Below, one piece after another: positions 1 to 10,688 of a DNA stretch of 64,000 nt. Both the position numbers and the translations under genes were made by a program. Position 1 is the first letter of the stretch. Every line of letters begins with the position of its first letter. Under the pieces are notes generated by a model. It saw only the letters and a program-made list of their open reading frames with translations, made no database searches and was not told the DNA's origin. This DNA is from Portevinia maculata. Lineage: Eukaryota; Arthropoda; Insecta; Diptera; Syrphidae. The stretch is taken from NCBI GenBank assembly GCA_949715645.1, contig OX454525.1, positions 278,915,700 through 278,979,699 on the forward strand, written 5' to 3'.

Positions 1-2
1 TC

Positions 3-2532
3 GACTTCTTTCTATCCAAAAATATACCTTCAAATAAAATAAGCATAGAGGAACGACCTGATCTTCAATCAGATCATTCCACTATACTCTTAACACTTAG
101 CGATAAAATAATAATAAAAGACCATAGCCCAAAACTAGTAAATAGACTGACTGATTGGGACTACTTCAGACAGAAGTTGGAAGAAAGTATCCAACTATCA
201 CCAGCTATTCAAACAGAAGATCAACTAGAAGAAGCAGTCCAAATATTGACGCTCAGAATACAAAAAGCTGCGTGGGCTGCCACTCCCAAAACAACAAATA
301 ACATCAAACAAAATTCTTATCCTCCCGAAATATGTGAAATTATTACAGAAAAGAGGAAAGCTAGAAAACGCTGGCAACAGACAAGGGCGCCAGGCGACAA
401 GACCACACTGAATAACTTAAATTATAAGCTCAGAAAATCTGTAGGAGAATTCAATAATGAGTCTTTGAAAACTTACCTCACAAGTCTTACAAATGATACT
501 AGTACCGACTACTCGCTCTGGAAGGCAACGAAGAAAATGAACAGGCCAATAGCTCTCATTCCGCCAGTAAAAACCAGAGAAGGTAACTGGGCGAAAAGCA
601 ACCAAGAGAAAGCAAACACTTTCGCTGAGTATCTTGAAGACGTATTCAAACCTTATGAAGATAGAGGTTATCAAGGACTCGAAATAAGGTGCGAAGAAGA
701 TAGACCTATTCGGCCGGTAACAGCTAAAGAACTTGCCAAAGAAATTAAAGAAAGCATAAATATAATAAAGGACCCAGGGTTTGATTTAATTACAGGAGAA
801 CTTTTGAAGCAATTTCCACGAAAATGTTTAAAAAAACTAGCGCAGATTATTAATACTGCATTTAAATTAAGATATGTGCCAAGCATGTGGAAAGTCGTGG
901 AGGTAATAATGATACCTAAACCAGGCAAACCACCTAACGAAGTTACCTCATAGCGCCCATTATCTATTCTACCAATGTTGTCCAAGTTATTCGAAAAAGT
1001 GCTGGTAAAACGTCTACAAAAAATAATAGATGAAAAATCGCTACTCCAAATTCACCAATTTGGATTTAGAAATAAGCACTCTACCATTGATCACGTGCAT
1101 AGAATCGCAGATAGAATCGAAAAAGTATTTGAAGAGAAATTTGTGCTTTACAGTATTTCTTGATATGGCACAAGCTTTCGATAAATTCTGGCACAAAGGA
1201 CTGATACACAAATTACAAAAGCAACTGCCGAAGCAGTATGCGACTATTCTGGAGTCTTATATATCAGATAGATTCTTCAGGATTAAACAAGATGCAGAGT
1301 ACTCAACATTAAAAGAGATTAAAGCTGGTGCACCGCAAGGCAGTGTGCTAGGTCCAGTTCTATACCAACTTTTCTCTAGCGATCTTCCTGAAAGTGAAGA
1401 AACCACCATAGCTACTTTTGCAGATGACACAGCTGTCCTTGCTGTGGGAGCAACTGTCGAAATAGCAACAAAAATGCTTCAAACGGCAATAAACAATATT
1501 TCAGAATGGACTAAGAAATGGCAGATTAGATTAAATGACCTTAAGTCAGTCCATAATAATTTTACGTATAAAAACGTACCACACATTCCAGTCTACATAA
1601 CCAACAATGTAGTGGAATATTCAAACACAGCCAAATATCTAGGCATGACTTTAGACGCTAAACTGCGTTGGAAAGCGCACGTAAAGAAAAAAACCTAGGG
1701 ACAGGCTACAGTCCGCTTGGGCGAATTGTTGGATTCTTATTCCTATCGCTCATAAGTGGGCGTGACAAAAGTCCAATTATGGTTGAATTGTTAAGAACGC
1801 TCTACATATTTTGTTATATAACATTTAAAGGATTTTATCGAAAAAAAAACGCTCCCTAACTCAAACTTTGGTTTTTCAATAAAATTGTTTTATTTATTTG
1901 TGGGCGTGTCAGTGGGCGTATTTTGAACATTTTACATCCCGAGCAGTTTTAGGAGCCACAGATCATATATAAAAATTTTCAGCTTTCTAGCTCAAAATTC
2001 GATTTTTTCCAAAATTTTGTTTTTTTTTAGTTTGTGTGCGTGTCTGTGGGCGGATTTCAAAAATTCGTAAACTTGATTATTATTACAAACTATGCGTCAA
2101 AATTAATATACCCTTAAAATAGGGTATAAAAAGATGAGTTGAACATGCGATACAGTAAAATGTATTGGCTTATTGGGAGATTCTCATCCCTGTCTAACTA
2201 CAACAAGTTATTGCTATACACGCAAGTTCTGAAACCAGTATGGACCTACGGGCTCCAGTTGTGGGCATGCACATGCCAAACAAATTTACAAACAATTCAG
2301 GTTTTCCAAAATAAAGTTCTAAGGAACATAGTTAATGCACCTTGGTACATACATACGCAATGCCGATCTGCATAAAGATCTAAATGTTGAAATGGTTGAA
2401 GATGAAGTTAAGAGTGTTGGTCAAATGCATATAAGTAGGCTTCTCAACCACGTAAACACAGAAATAACAGAACTATTAAATAATGACAATGCAATCAGGA
2501 GATTGAGACGGGTAAAACCTCTTGATCTATAA
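3..2532 (+). pseudogene. Jockey-type endonuclease/reverse transcriptase, broken
   Basis: The reading frame is open from base 3 (end of the APE endonuclease, DFFLSKN... QSDHST) and through the linker to a TAG at 951-953, where copy 2 has a tyrosine codon. It continues in the same frame to 1163. RT then goes on one frame over, with AFDKFWHKGL, APQGSVLGPVLY and the catalytic FADDTA at about 1418-1436. After the insert at 1694-2128, the thumb/C-terminal part resumes at 2139-2375 (WTYGLQLW). A 4-bp ACAT-type duplication near 2348 shifts the frame again to 2335-2532. The shift near 1150 and the one near 2348 are shared with copy 2; the TAG is private. The product would nick target DNA and copy its own RNA, but this copy cannot encode it. 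Confidence 0.9.
1694..2128 (+). repeat. mini-me-like repeat, copy A (internally deleted)
   Basis: Starts with the family head (TAGGGACAGGCTACAGTC) and ends with the family tail AGGGTATA. It lies between an A-run and GATGAGTTG inside the Jockey RT. The second Jockey copy (56360-56400) has the uninterrupted site, so the boundaries are clear except for ambiguity in the A-run. The part carrying the GGAC array is deleted: sequence jumps from the last module straight to the terminal TTACAAACTATGCG block. Confidence 0.92.
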
Positions 2533-2825
2533 GAGTTAGCTAGGGCTAAGAAATCAGGTATTGATCTCAAACAAGAAAAAAGTTTAGAAATCCGACAAAC
2601 GGCGGATTTATCTGTTAAATTCAACAAATATGTAGTTCGAAAACAAATTGCCGATTAGTCGTCGACTAGGTGCAATCTCATTCGGGATGGCGAATGTCAG
2701 TCCCCCGGGAGTTTTTTTTAGATGGGTTAAAGTCTCTCACTATTGCAGATGCATCCCTCGCGTACTAGCTCTGCAATGTCCTTCGATGATTTTTTTCTTC
2801 CAGCTAATTCCCAACACAAAAAAAA

Positions 2826-3109
2826 TGGTTTCATTGTTCAAGTGAATAGTTTTTGTAGGTTTTGTATTTTGGATTTTTTTATAAAATAGGTGTTTCACTG
2901 TTTAACTGAAAAGTTTTGATTGGTTTTTGTACTAGCATTGAATCTTCTTAGATTTTTGTTTCATTGTTTAAAAGAGTAGTTTTCATAGGTTTTTGTATGG
3001 CTAATTGATTTTTTAAATAAAATTGTTTAAGTGAATAGTTGTCATAGGTTTTGTGTGAATGTAAAAAAAAAATTAGGTATAAAAAAATTACTTTAATTAA
3101 AATTTTCGA
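2826..3109. other. AT-rich stretch, no gene seen
   Basis: Flank immediately downstream of the Jockey A-run. It shows three loose repeats of a TTTCA/CTGTTTAA-GTGAATAGTTTT-TAGGTTTTTGT motif at about 2825-3060. No coding potential was recognised. Confidence 0.5.
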
Positions 3110-3660
3110 AAATCTGAATATAGAGATTTCTTCTTAATATTTGTATCAGGTAATATGTCAAATTTCGTTAAAATTCGTCACCTGTTTTTAAGATATTGTT
3201 GGTTTCTTAAAGTATTGGTAATCGAGTCTTTTGGGAAACCTGAGTGAGCCATCTTCTGACACTCAACCCAATTATTATGCTAGACATCAAAATCAATCAA
3301 AATCGCTTTAACGATTTTTGAGAAAAGTAAACGTTTTGAAAATACCAAGAACTGTTATATGAATAATTTTTTTTTTTGAAATATCTATTTTAAATGTATT
3401 AATATACAAATTCGTCTCAAATAATTTATTAGTCAGTGTATAAATTTTGTTGGAAATAACTTGACCTCTATTTGAGATTATGTATTACCATTTTTGTAAA
3501 GCACCGTCTTTCTTCTATTTTCACAGGCACTGAGTAAGCCATTTCCTTACGCTCAGCTCAATTATTTTATATTTTAAAAATGATCCAAATCGTTAGAGAC
3601 ATTTTTGAGAAGGGTGGTGTAAAAAAAACCATTATACCGTTATTTAAAGTGATTGTTTTT
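3110..3660 (+). repeat. Unnamed dispersed repeat, family X (two tandem units)
   Basis: The segment from about 3158 (TCAAATTTCGTTAAAATTCG, then GATATTGTTGGTTTC) to 3365 matches 15512-15636 plus 17441-17525 elsewhere in the window. A second, shorter unit follows at about 3528-3615, with GAGTAAGCC, CAGCTCAATTATT and AAATCGTTAGAGACATTTTT. No ORF or terminal repeats were seen. It may be one composite element together with the array at 3720-4160. Confidence 0.7.
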
Positions 3661-3719
3661 TTTATAATTGGCGTGCTCTAAAGGGATTTTATTTTCTGTA
3701 ATTGATACAATCCCCTTAT

Positions 3720-4160
3720 AGTCTAAGAGCCTACAGCATTTTTTGGGAGTGAAGATATAACCAAAATTAGGATATATCAAAGTTAACTGCCTAAATAGTT
3801 TAAGTCTATTTCGCTAGTCTGGCAGCATTTGTTTGGGGCGAAGGTTAGTAATAGTAAAGTAAAAATACGTTTTTTTCCAAATCCTGGATCGAAGATATAA
3901 CCACTTATGAATAGTAGATATTAAATGAAAGGGGTTGAAGCCATCTACACAAATCTGTGCGTGCCAGACGTTTTGGTTGGGGCTATCCCCATGCCAGACG
4001 TACTAATAGTATGCAAAAAAATCAGTTTTTAAAATAATTGGTACAACCACACATTGTATATACCAAAATAATGCCGGAAGTGTCCTGATACCGAAAATGT
4101 GGGTGTCAGATGTCTTGCATGGGGCACCATTGCCGTCCGCAGTTGTAAGACTAGAAACCC
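3720..4160 (+). repeat. Array of diverged units of about 135 bp, family Y, locus 1
   Basis: Three diverged units each pair a GAAGATATAACCA-type motif (3750, 3891, and a weaker TACAACCAC at 4042) with a following GTGCCAGACGTTTTGGTTGG-type motif (3828, 3961, 4104). The first unit begins AAGAGCC-ACAGCA-TTTTGGGAGTG, exactly as the array at 47270-47960 does, so the two loci are homologous. Function is unknown. Confidence 0.7.
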
Positions 4161-4599
4161 TAAGTAGGAAGTTTGAAGCAGACTTGGTGACACACGGACA
4201 AAGAGGCCGACAGGTTACATTTTTTGTTCGTCCTCTCTATAGTCGTCATATGAGACCGAGTTCGCAATTTCAGCACGATTGCAACATCTTTCTCTTCATA
4301 TACTTATGTATATCTAAGAGAAAGATTATTAAATAGACACCATTTTAATCTATAAAACAAAAAACAACAAAATTTTGGTTCATTACTTCTGCGCTAATTT
4401 TGATCTAACCTCCAGTTTTGATGACAATCCTACCCATACCTTCAACAGCTTCTATTTAGCATGAATATTTTAACGATTTTGTATTTTCAAAAATAATACT
4501 CAGCTTCTAATCTCAATTCCACGTACTCCATCTGCATTTTCAGAATAAAAGCAAAATATCTCTTTTTTTCTGATTAATGGCTTTAGTCGACCTCAGCTG
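4161..4599. other. Upstream intergenic region of the peptidase gene
   Basis: AT-rich and without a recognisable gene or repeat. A short inverted pair, CTTTCTCTT and AAGAGAAAG, lies at about 4290-4325. It holds any distal regulatory sequence of the peptidase gene. Confidence 0.4.
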
Positions 4600-4614
4600 C
4601 CTAGAGAAATCCGT

Positions 4615-4691
4615 TTCTTTATCAGTTTCTAGTCACAGTTCGCCACTAGACGTAGCGAATAGAGTCGCTTTTTTGAAATATTTTAAGTAGA
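4615..4691 (+). promoter_or_regulatory. Candidate core promoter of the neprilysin-like gene
   Basis: A TCAGTT at 4622-4627 fits the fly initiator consensus TCAKTY, and AGACGTA at 4648-4654 resembles a downstream promoter element, though about 3 bp closer than the standard spacing. This would give a 5' leader of about 68 nt. No TATA box is seen at the right distance. This is inference from short motifs only. Confidence 0.25.
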
Positions 4692-6560
4692 ATGTATTTT
4701 AATCGATTACTTCTGGTGGGACTTTCAATTTCGATTTCGGTGACCTGGTGCCAAGACACCAGATCCTTCAAGCAATTCCTTGACACTCGTGTAAATCCCT
4801 GTGAAAACTTTTACCAGTATGCCTGTGGAAAATGGACACCCACCAATGTCAACGCGGTTGATGTCATAACTGATCAAAAGTTAGAGAATCGCAACGCCCT
4901 CAAGCAGCACTTCACGTCACTGCGTAGAAGGAATATTCGTGACAATCCTGCGAGTGAATTCTATCACCTATGCGTGAGTAGCAAACATCAATCGGAAGAA
5001 GATATTCTTCAGCCTTATCTGACCGCCCTTGTGGCGATTTCCGATTGGCCTTATGTTAATCAAACTTTCGAAGCGTCCTCATTTGATTGGCTTCAAGTTG
5101 CGGCGAATTTAAGACGCCACCAAGTTGATACGTTCTTTAAACTCTCCATTCAGCATAGTTGGAAAGATTCGACGCAACACATTATCTATTTGACCGCATC
5201 CAGGAAGCAGTTTGATGGTCCGTCCGATGGGGATGGAGCTTTCATGTACAAGACCTACATTAAGTATATTCTGCTGGGGTTCGGGGTTCGTGTTAGGAAA
5301 GCAAATCTTTTTGCGCAGGAGGTTGTGGACTTTGAAGTGGAACTGGACATGCTGAATCGGGATGTTAAAGATGAGCTTATTGATCCAATTTCTATTGATG
5401 AACTTATTCGACAAGTACCCGGTATAAAATGGATGCAATACTTTAACACGCTACTTGGAGAGCCCGCCAAAAGATCCCAGTTGCAAGTGGTTCAGGTGGA
5501 TTTGTTTAGAAAATTAGAGGTGTTGTTGCAAAGGACGAATACGGAGACAATAGCACTCTTCCAGCTCACACGTTTCTTGCGCCACTATGATGTGAAAATG
5601 GATGCCCCAGATTGGATAAATTGCATGGATGAGGTAAATGCAATGATGCCGCTGTTAGTTTCAAGGAACTTTCTTGCTCTACGCCAATCCTTTACGTCGT
5701 CCAAGGTGAGGGAGGTTTTCGAAAACGTGCGCGAGGAGTTTCTACTGCAAGTTAACGAAACAAATTGGTACGACACCAACTCTAAGCGTGAAATTAGAAG
5801 CAAGCTTGAATCCATAGGAATCCTTATTGGATATCCAGAGGAGGAGTTGCGTAGTCAGTCAAAAATTCAAATAGATCTTCAAAGCTATCAAAAATCTCGA
5901 TTGCTATTAGAACAATTAGCTGCCAAAAATGAGCTCAATTTACTGACATACCCCTCGGTAGCTGCAAATGGAAATCTCAAACCACTCAATGTAAATGCTT
6001 ACTACAAGCTAACTACAAATGCCTTAGAGATCCCTATAGGCATCCTGCAACCGCCAATGTATAGAGAAGATTCCAATATGGCTCAGATAATGGGTTCGCT
6101 GGGCACAATAATTGCACACGAGCTCGTACATGGATTCGACTATGATGGTCAGAACTATGACAGCAAGGGAAACGTTATAACAGAATCCAATCCAAAGGTC
6201 ATAATTCAGTTTGGCTTGCGGGCCAATTGTTTTATAGATCAATACAGTGGACTAAGGGTTTCCGCATTGAATGAGGATATTGCCGATAATGAGGGATTGC
6301 GTTTATCGTACGGTGCTTATGAAAGACTCAAAAAGGAACGTCCCTTTACTGATTCAACGATTAGTGGCGAGCAATTGTTCTTCATTAGTTTCGCTCAGGT
6401 TTGGTGTGGTTCCGATGCACATACCAGCAGATTAAGGAATCATTCCCCACACAGAGATCGAGTAAATAATGTTTTGGCCAATTCGCCAGAATTTTCTGAG
6501 GCGTTTTCGTGCCCAAAAGGATCTACGTTAAATCCTGTAAAAAAATGTCAAATTTGGTAA
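4692..6560 (+). CDS. Secreted neprilysin-like M13 zinc metallopeptidase
   Basis: A 622-residue M13 peptidase, somewhat short for the family (usually about 700-780 residues). Residues 1-20 look like a cleavable signal peptide (LLLVGLSISISVTWC), not a type II membrane anchor, so the product is probably secreted. It keeps NAYY (435-438), the HELVH zinc motif (H476, E477, H480), the third ligand E528 in NEDIADNEG with D532, and the C-terminal C-x-W ending. The canonical GHE is AHE here and DNGG is DNEG, so activity is likely but not certain. It would cleave short extracellular peptides. The ORF has no intron and no disabling change although repeats surround it, which suggests selection. It fits the intronless Nepl group of flies, some of which act in reproduction; the orthologue is not assigned. 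The start is the first ATG before the signal peptide. Confidence 0.9.
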   Translation: MYFNRLLLVGLSISISVTWCQDTRSFKQFLDTRVNPCENFYQYACGKWTPTNVNAVDVITDQKLENRNALKQHFTSLRRRNIRDNPASEFYHLCVSSKHQSEEDILQPYLTALVAISDWPYVNQTFEASSFDWLQVAANLRRHQVDTFFKLSIQHSWKDSTQHIIYLTASRKQFDGPSDGDGAFMYKTYIKYILLGFGVRVRKANLFAQEVVDFEVELDMLNRDVKDELIDPISIDELIRQVPGIKWMQYFNTLLGEPAKRSQLQVVQVDLFRKLEVLLQRTNTETIALFQLTRFLRHYDVKMDAPDWINCMDEVNAMMPLLVSRNFLALRQSFTSSKVREVFENVREEFLLQVNETNWYDTNSKREIRSKLESIGILIGYPEEELRSQSKIQIDLQSYQKSRLLLEQLAAKNELNLLTYPSVAANGNLKPLNVNAYYKLTTNALEIPIGILQPPMYREDSNMAQIMGSLGTIIAHELVHGFDYDGQNYDSKGNVITESNPKVIIQFGLRANCFIDQYSGLRVSALNEDIADNEGLRLSYGAYERLKKERPFTDSTISGEQLFFISFAQVWCGSDAHTSRLRNHSPHRDRVNNVLANSPEFSEAFSCPKGSTLNPVKKCQIW

Positions 6561-6564
6561 TAAA
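6559..6564 (+). terminator. Polyadenylation signal overlapping the peptidase stop codon
   Basis: The AATAAA hexamer begins inside the TAA stop (6558-6560). If used, the 3' UTR would be only about 20-30 nt long. No other AATAAA is closer downstream. Confidence 0.5.
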
Positions 6565-7042
6565 TATTTTAACTTAATTGAATTTTCTCTTTGTATTAAG
6601 ATTGGATGTTTCTATCTATTAGTTTAGCTTAGCGGATGGATGATCGCAAATCAGAATAATATATGGTATGTACAGTACAGTCCACACTTAAATTAATGGG
6701 CGGATCTGCCCATGGAAGAAGTATTTTTAGAATCAATATTCAAAACTAATATCAAGCCGGTCGTGACATATCGATTGCACATTTTCAGCGACATCTATAG
6801 TTACGAGTATCTTTCAGGCGTTCATAAGAGAAAAATTACCTCCCCAATGTTTAAGCCGCTACGACCAAAAGTTAAGCTACGATTCCTAGGATTCAGTAGG
6901 TACACTTCTTGTTGACCATTTTTGTCTGACAAAAAATGGCTTTTACTACAACTTCAGTTGATCTTACGTAAAAAAGTTAGTTAACATAATTTTTAGGAAA
7001 TTAAGTAACTTTTTTTTTCAAAAAATGTTGTATAAGAAAATA
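6565..7042. other. Intergenic, no gene seen
   Basis: AT-rich. A 67-codon open frame at 6712-6915 has no recognisable domain and is probably chance. Confidence 0.4.
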
Positions 7043-7075
7043 TGGTATCCAAGCGGACTATAGCCTTTCCCTTTG
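7043..7075 (-). repeat. Fragment of the mini-me-like head
   Basis: GGTATCCAAGCGGACTATAG followed by CCTTTGTTT is a degenerate reverse-strand copy of the family's first 40 or so bases (GGTATCC...AAGCGGACTGTAGCC). Only the head is present. Confidence 0.6.
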
Positions 7076-7076
7076 T

Positions 7077-8374
7077 TTCTTTTTTAGTTCAGAGCAGAGC
7101 CTGAGTTGTCAAAAACAAAGTTCGTGTTTCTTTTTTAGTTTTGGCACATCAGAGCGTTCAAACTGTTTTTCATTTTTCGTTCAGACCTTGATCAGAGCGT
7201 GCTCTACGAGCTCAGAGTAAATTGACTTAGCAATGTAAGTAAAAAACTGAATGGCCAAGGACAGACTGAGAGTAGGGAAAACAAAGGAACACGAAATCAA
7301 AAAACAATTAAAAACATAGGGACGGGCTACAGTCCGCTTGGGCGAACTGTTGGATACCCTATTCCTATTCCTATCCCTCATGAGTGGGCGTGACAAAAGA
7401 CTAAGTATGGTTGAATTGTTAAGAACGCTCTACATATTTTGTTATATAACATTTGAAGGATTTTATCGAAAAAAAAACGCTCCCTAGCTCAAACTTGGGT
7501 GTTTCAATAAAATTGTTTTATTTAATTGTGGGCGTGTCAGTAGGCGGATTTAAAAAAAATTAACACATGAGCATAAAGGGTCCCTAGAGAGTAGGTATAT
7601 ATTATAAATTTCCGCTCCCTAGCTCAAACTTTGAATTTTCAAAAAAAAAAAAAATTTAAATTGTGGGCGTGTCAGTAGGCGGATTTTCAAAATATTTACA
7701 CATGAGCATAAAGGGCAACTAGAGAGTATATATTATAAATTTCAGCTCCCTAGCTCAAATTTTGGTTTTTCAATAAAATTGTTTTATTTATTTGTGGGCG
7801 TGTCAGTGAGCGGATTTTGAAAATTTTGTATCCCGAGCAGTTTTAGGAGTCATAGATCATATAAAAAAATTTCAGCTTTCTATCTCAAAATTCGATTTTT
7901 TCCAAAATTTTGTTTTTTTGAGTTTGTGGGCGTGTCTGTGGGCGGATTTCAAAAATTCGTAAAATTGATTATTTCGGGACCCTAGAGAGTATATGGTAAA
8001 AATTTCAGCTCTCTAGGCCCAGTTTAAAGGCCTAATTTTTGCTGACGGACGGACGGACATGGCTAGATCGACATTACTATCGATGCTGATCATAAATATA
8101 GTAACTTTTAGGGGTCTACGGGCAATATGAAGGTATGTTACAAACTATGCGTCAAAATTAATATACACTTAGAATAGGGTATAAATACCGTCTAGGGTGA
8201 TAGAAAGAAGTAGAATTTAATAATTAAAATTAAATTAAATATGAATTCTTATCAAATGATAGCTGAACGCTCAAGTGTGTTTCATAAACAAAACACTCTG
8301 ATTACGCTCGGTTCAGAGCATGCTCTACTTGCTCACGCTTTATTCAATGATCCTCTCTGAACTACAAAAGAATA
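7077..8374. repeat. Possible inverted-repeat element interrupted by mini-me-like copy B
   Basis: TTTTTTAGTTCAGAG at about 7079-7095 faces CTCTGAACTACAAAAG at about 8356-8372. Both arms carry AGAGCRTGCTCTAC motifs (7193-7204, 8314-8325). Removing copy B leaves an element of about 430 bp. The arms are imperfect, so this is tentative. Confidence 0.35.
7315..8183 (+). repeat. mini-me-like repeat, copy B
   Basis: Head CATAGGGACGGGCTACAGTC and tail GAATAGGGTATA. It has four internal modules of about 125-135 bp, each with CTAGCTCAAA, TGGGCGTGTC and CTAGAGAGTA. A short GGAC array at about 8044-8058 precedes the conserved block GACATGGCTAGATCGACATT. Confidence 0.95.
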
Positions 8375-8665
8375 ATTGTCTACATATTTTGTTTATTGGA
8401 ATGTACTGTTGTTTTCGTTTTTAAGCAAATAATCGAAAAAATACACGTTAATGTCAAAAACATCCGCATTAAGTGGGCGTGGCAAAAAAAACTCTGAGCC
8501 AATTGTTAAGAAGGATATTCACTACATATTCTATGAGTAGCCTTCGTCTGTTACGTTTCTTCAGAATTTTATAGAAAAAACAATGATTACCTTAAAAACG
8601 TCCCAAAATGTGGATGTGGCAAACAACTTTGTTATTTTTGTTCGTCTCCGGTTGTGTATGTTATT

Positions 8666-9814
8666 TTTCAATAAAAGATTAACTTTAATTGTCCTTAAAT
8701 TTTTTTATTTACTTTATAATTGTCACAACTTTTTATACCCTATTCTAGGGGTATATTAATTTTGACGCATAGTTTGTAACATACCTTAATATTGCCCGTA
8801 GACCCCTAAAAGTTACTATATTTATGATCAGCATCGATAGTAATGTCGATCTAGCCATGTCCGTCCGTCCGTCCGTCCGTCCGTCCGTCCGACGGCAAAA
8901 ATTAGGCCTTTAAACTGGACCTAGAGAGCTGAAATTTTAACCATATACTCTCTAGGGTCCCGAAATAATCAAGTTTAAGAATTTTTGAAATCCGCCCACA
9001 GACACGCCCACAAACTCAAAAAAACAAAATTTTGGAAAAAATCGAATTTTGAGCTAGAGAGCTGAAATTTTTTATATACGATCTATGGCCCATAAAACTG
9101 ATTGGGACATAAAATTTTCAAAATCCGCCCACTGACACGCCCACAATTAAATAAAACAAATTTTGGGAAAAATTGAATTTTGAGCTAGAAAGCTGAAATT
9201 TTTTATATATGATCTTTGGCCCATAAAACTGCTTGGGACATAAAATTTTCAAAATCCGCCCACTGACACGCCCACAATTAAATAAAATATTTTTTTTGAA
9301 AAACCAAAATTTGAGCTAGGGAGCTGAAATTTTTAATATATACTCTCTAGGGGCCCTTTATGCTCATGTGTAAATATTTTCAAAATCCGCCTACTGACAC
9401 GCCCACAATTTTTTTTTTTTTATTTTTGAAAGTCCACAGTTTGAGCTAGGGAGCTGAAATTTATAGTATATACTCTCTAGGTGCCCTTTATGCTCATACT
9501 TAAATTTTTTTTAAATCCGCCTACTGACACGCCCACAATTAAATAAAACAATTTTATTGAAAAACCAAAGTTTGAGCTAGGGAGCGTTTTTATTTACAAA
9601 AGCTTAGTTTTTTCGATAAAATCCTTTAAATTTTTGTCACGCCCACTTATGAGATATAGGAATAAGAATAGGGTATCCAACAGTTCGCCCAAGCGGACTG
9701 TAGCCCGCCCCTATGTTTTATTTTGTTTTTTCTTCGCGACGCGAAAAAAGTTGTGACAATTATAAAGAAAATAAAAATTTTTAAGGACAATCAAAGTTAA
9801 TCTTTTATTCAAAA
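8666..9814. repeat. Palindromic element interrupted by mini-me-like copy C
   Basis: Left arm 8666-8733 and right arm 9744-9814 are near-perfect reverse complements (AAAGATTAACTTTAATTGTC against GACAATCAAAGTTAATCTTT, and so on). The centre is TTCGCGACGCGAA at about 9732-9744. Copy C sits just left of that centre. Uninterrupted, it would be a hairpin-forming MITE or fold-back of about 160 bp. Confidence 0.8.
8734..9715 (-). repeat. mini-me-like repeat, copy C
   Basis: Reverse-oriented full-length copy from the TATACCC tail to the GTCCCTATG-type head. It has five modules and a GTCC array of about 28 bp at 8861-8890. It is inserted in the palindromic element. Confidence 0.95.
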
Positions 9815-10688
9815 AAAAAAAAAACAACAACTTTGAATGGGCAAATTGTTAAGAAAGACTTTGTCTAACAAACCTTGCGAAGAGCACTATCATCATTTCC
9901 ACAAACTTCCTCGATAAAGTGGTTAATTTTTAAATAGTTGATCATTTCGGGCTCGTAGAGAGTATATGTTCGAATTTCAGCTTTCTAGCTGAACTTTAGG
10001 GCCTTTAATTAACTGACGGACGCACGGATATAGCTATATCGACATAACTTCCAATGTTGATCAGGATCAGATATATAGTATTTTTTAGGGTTCTGCGATT
10101 AATGCTTAGACATGTTTCAAACTATTAGTAAAAATTATAATACCCTTAGGATAGCGTAGGTATAAAATAAAGTGCACGACTGGACCATTTGTTCATTAGC
10201 CATTTTCTATACTCCGAAAATCATGATAAAAAGCATCGTAACAATGTCGTAACGTACTGGTCAGGATAAAAAGGATCATAACCCTCCCACTTAACTGCAT
10301 CCCTACAGGTCTGCCTGTGGTGTTCGCAGGCTTTGTGATTGTGGTCTTATGAACGGTTTTTGATTTGTCATACTCCGTGTGTTTCTTTATTCATTCGGAA
10401 TATTCGGAATATTCCGAGTGAGCCATTTACGTTTCTTTATTCAATGGAGTATTCCGGATAATCCATTTCGGTGTTTCTTTATTCATTCTGGAATAAATGG
10501 AATGCATTCTTTTTATTCCTAGAGAAAGGTCGAATAAAAGGAATATTCTCTCGTTTGACAGATGCACTTGATAAAAAAAAATAGAAGCAACAGCAAACAA
10601 TCTAATGGGTGAGCATTTATTGCAAATTTGTTGTCTTTTTTTATATTTTTATGTGTGTTGTTTTAAGTTAATTATTTTTTTTTATATT

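Larger units (their letters stand above)
1..2825 (+). mobile_element. Jockey-clade non-LTR retrotransposon, copy 1 (left end outside window)
   Basis: The element runs from inside the endonuclease domain at the window edge, through reverse transcriptase, to a 3' UTR ending in a short A-run at about 2817-2825. It is nearly identical to the minus-strand copy at 54849-58830, including the 3' UTR of about 190 bp. Flanks beyond the A-run differ between the two copies, which marks the 3' end. A mini-me-like repeat (1694-2128) splits the RT region. The 5' end is not visible. Confidence 0.9.
8455..10168 (+). repeat. Older diverged relative of the mini-me-like family, split by nested insertions
   Basis: The 5' part at about 8470-8545 (AAGTGGGCGTGGCAAAA, CCAATTGTTAAGAAGG, CTACATATTCTATG) and the 3' part at about 9940-10165 (ATCATTTCGGGC, GTAGAGAGTATATG, CTGACGGACGCACGGATATA) follow the family order but are strongly diverged. 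The palindromic element and copy C lie between them. This would be an older layer in the nest. Confidence 0.6.

Noticed and set aside
671..985. Long open frames antisense to Jockey RT (also 417-674, and 57082-57650 in copy 2)
   Set aside because: They are the reverse complement of well-identified RT/linker codons and occur only because the sense frame is open.
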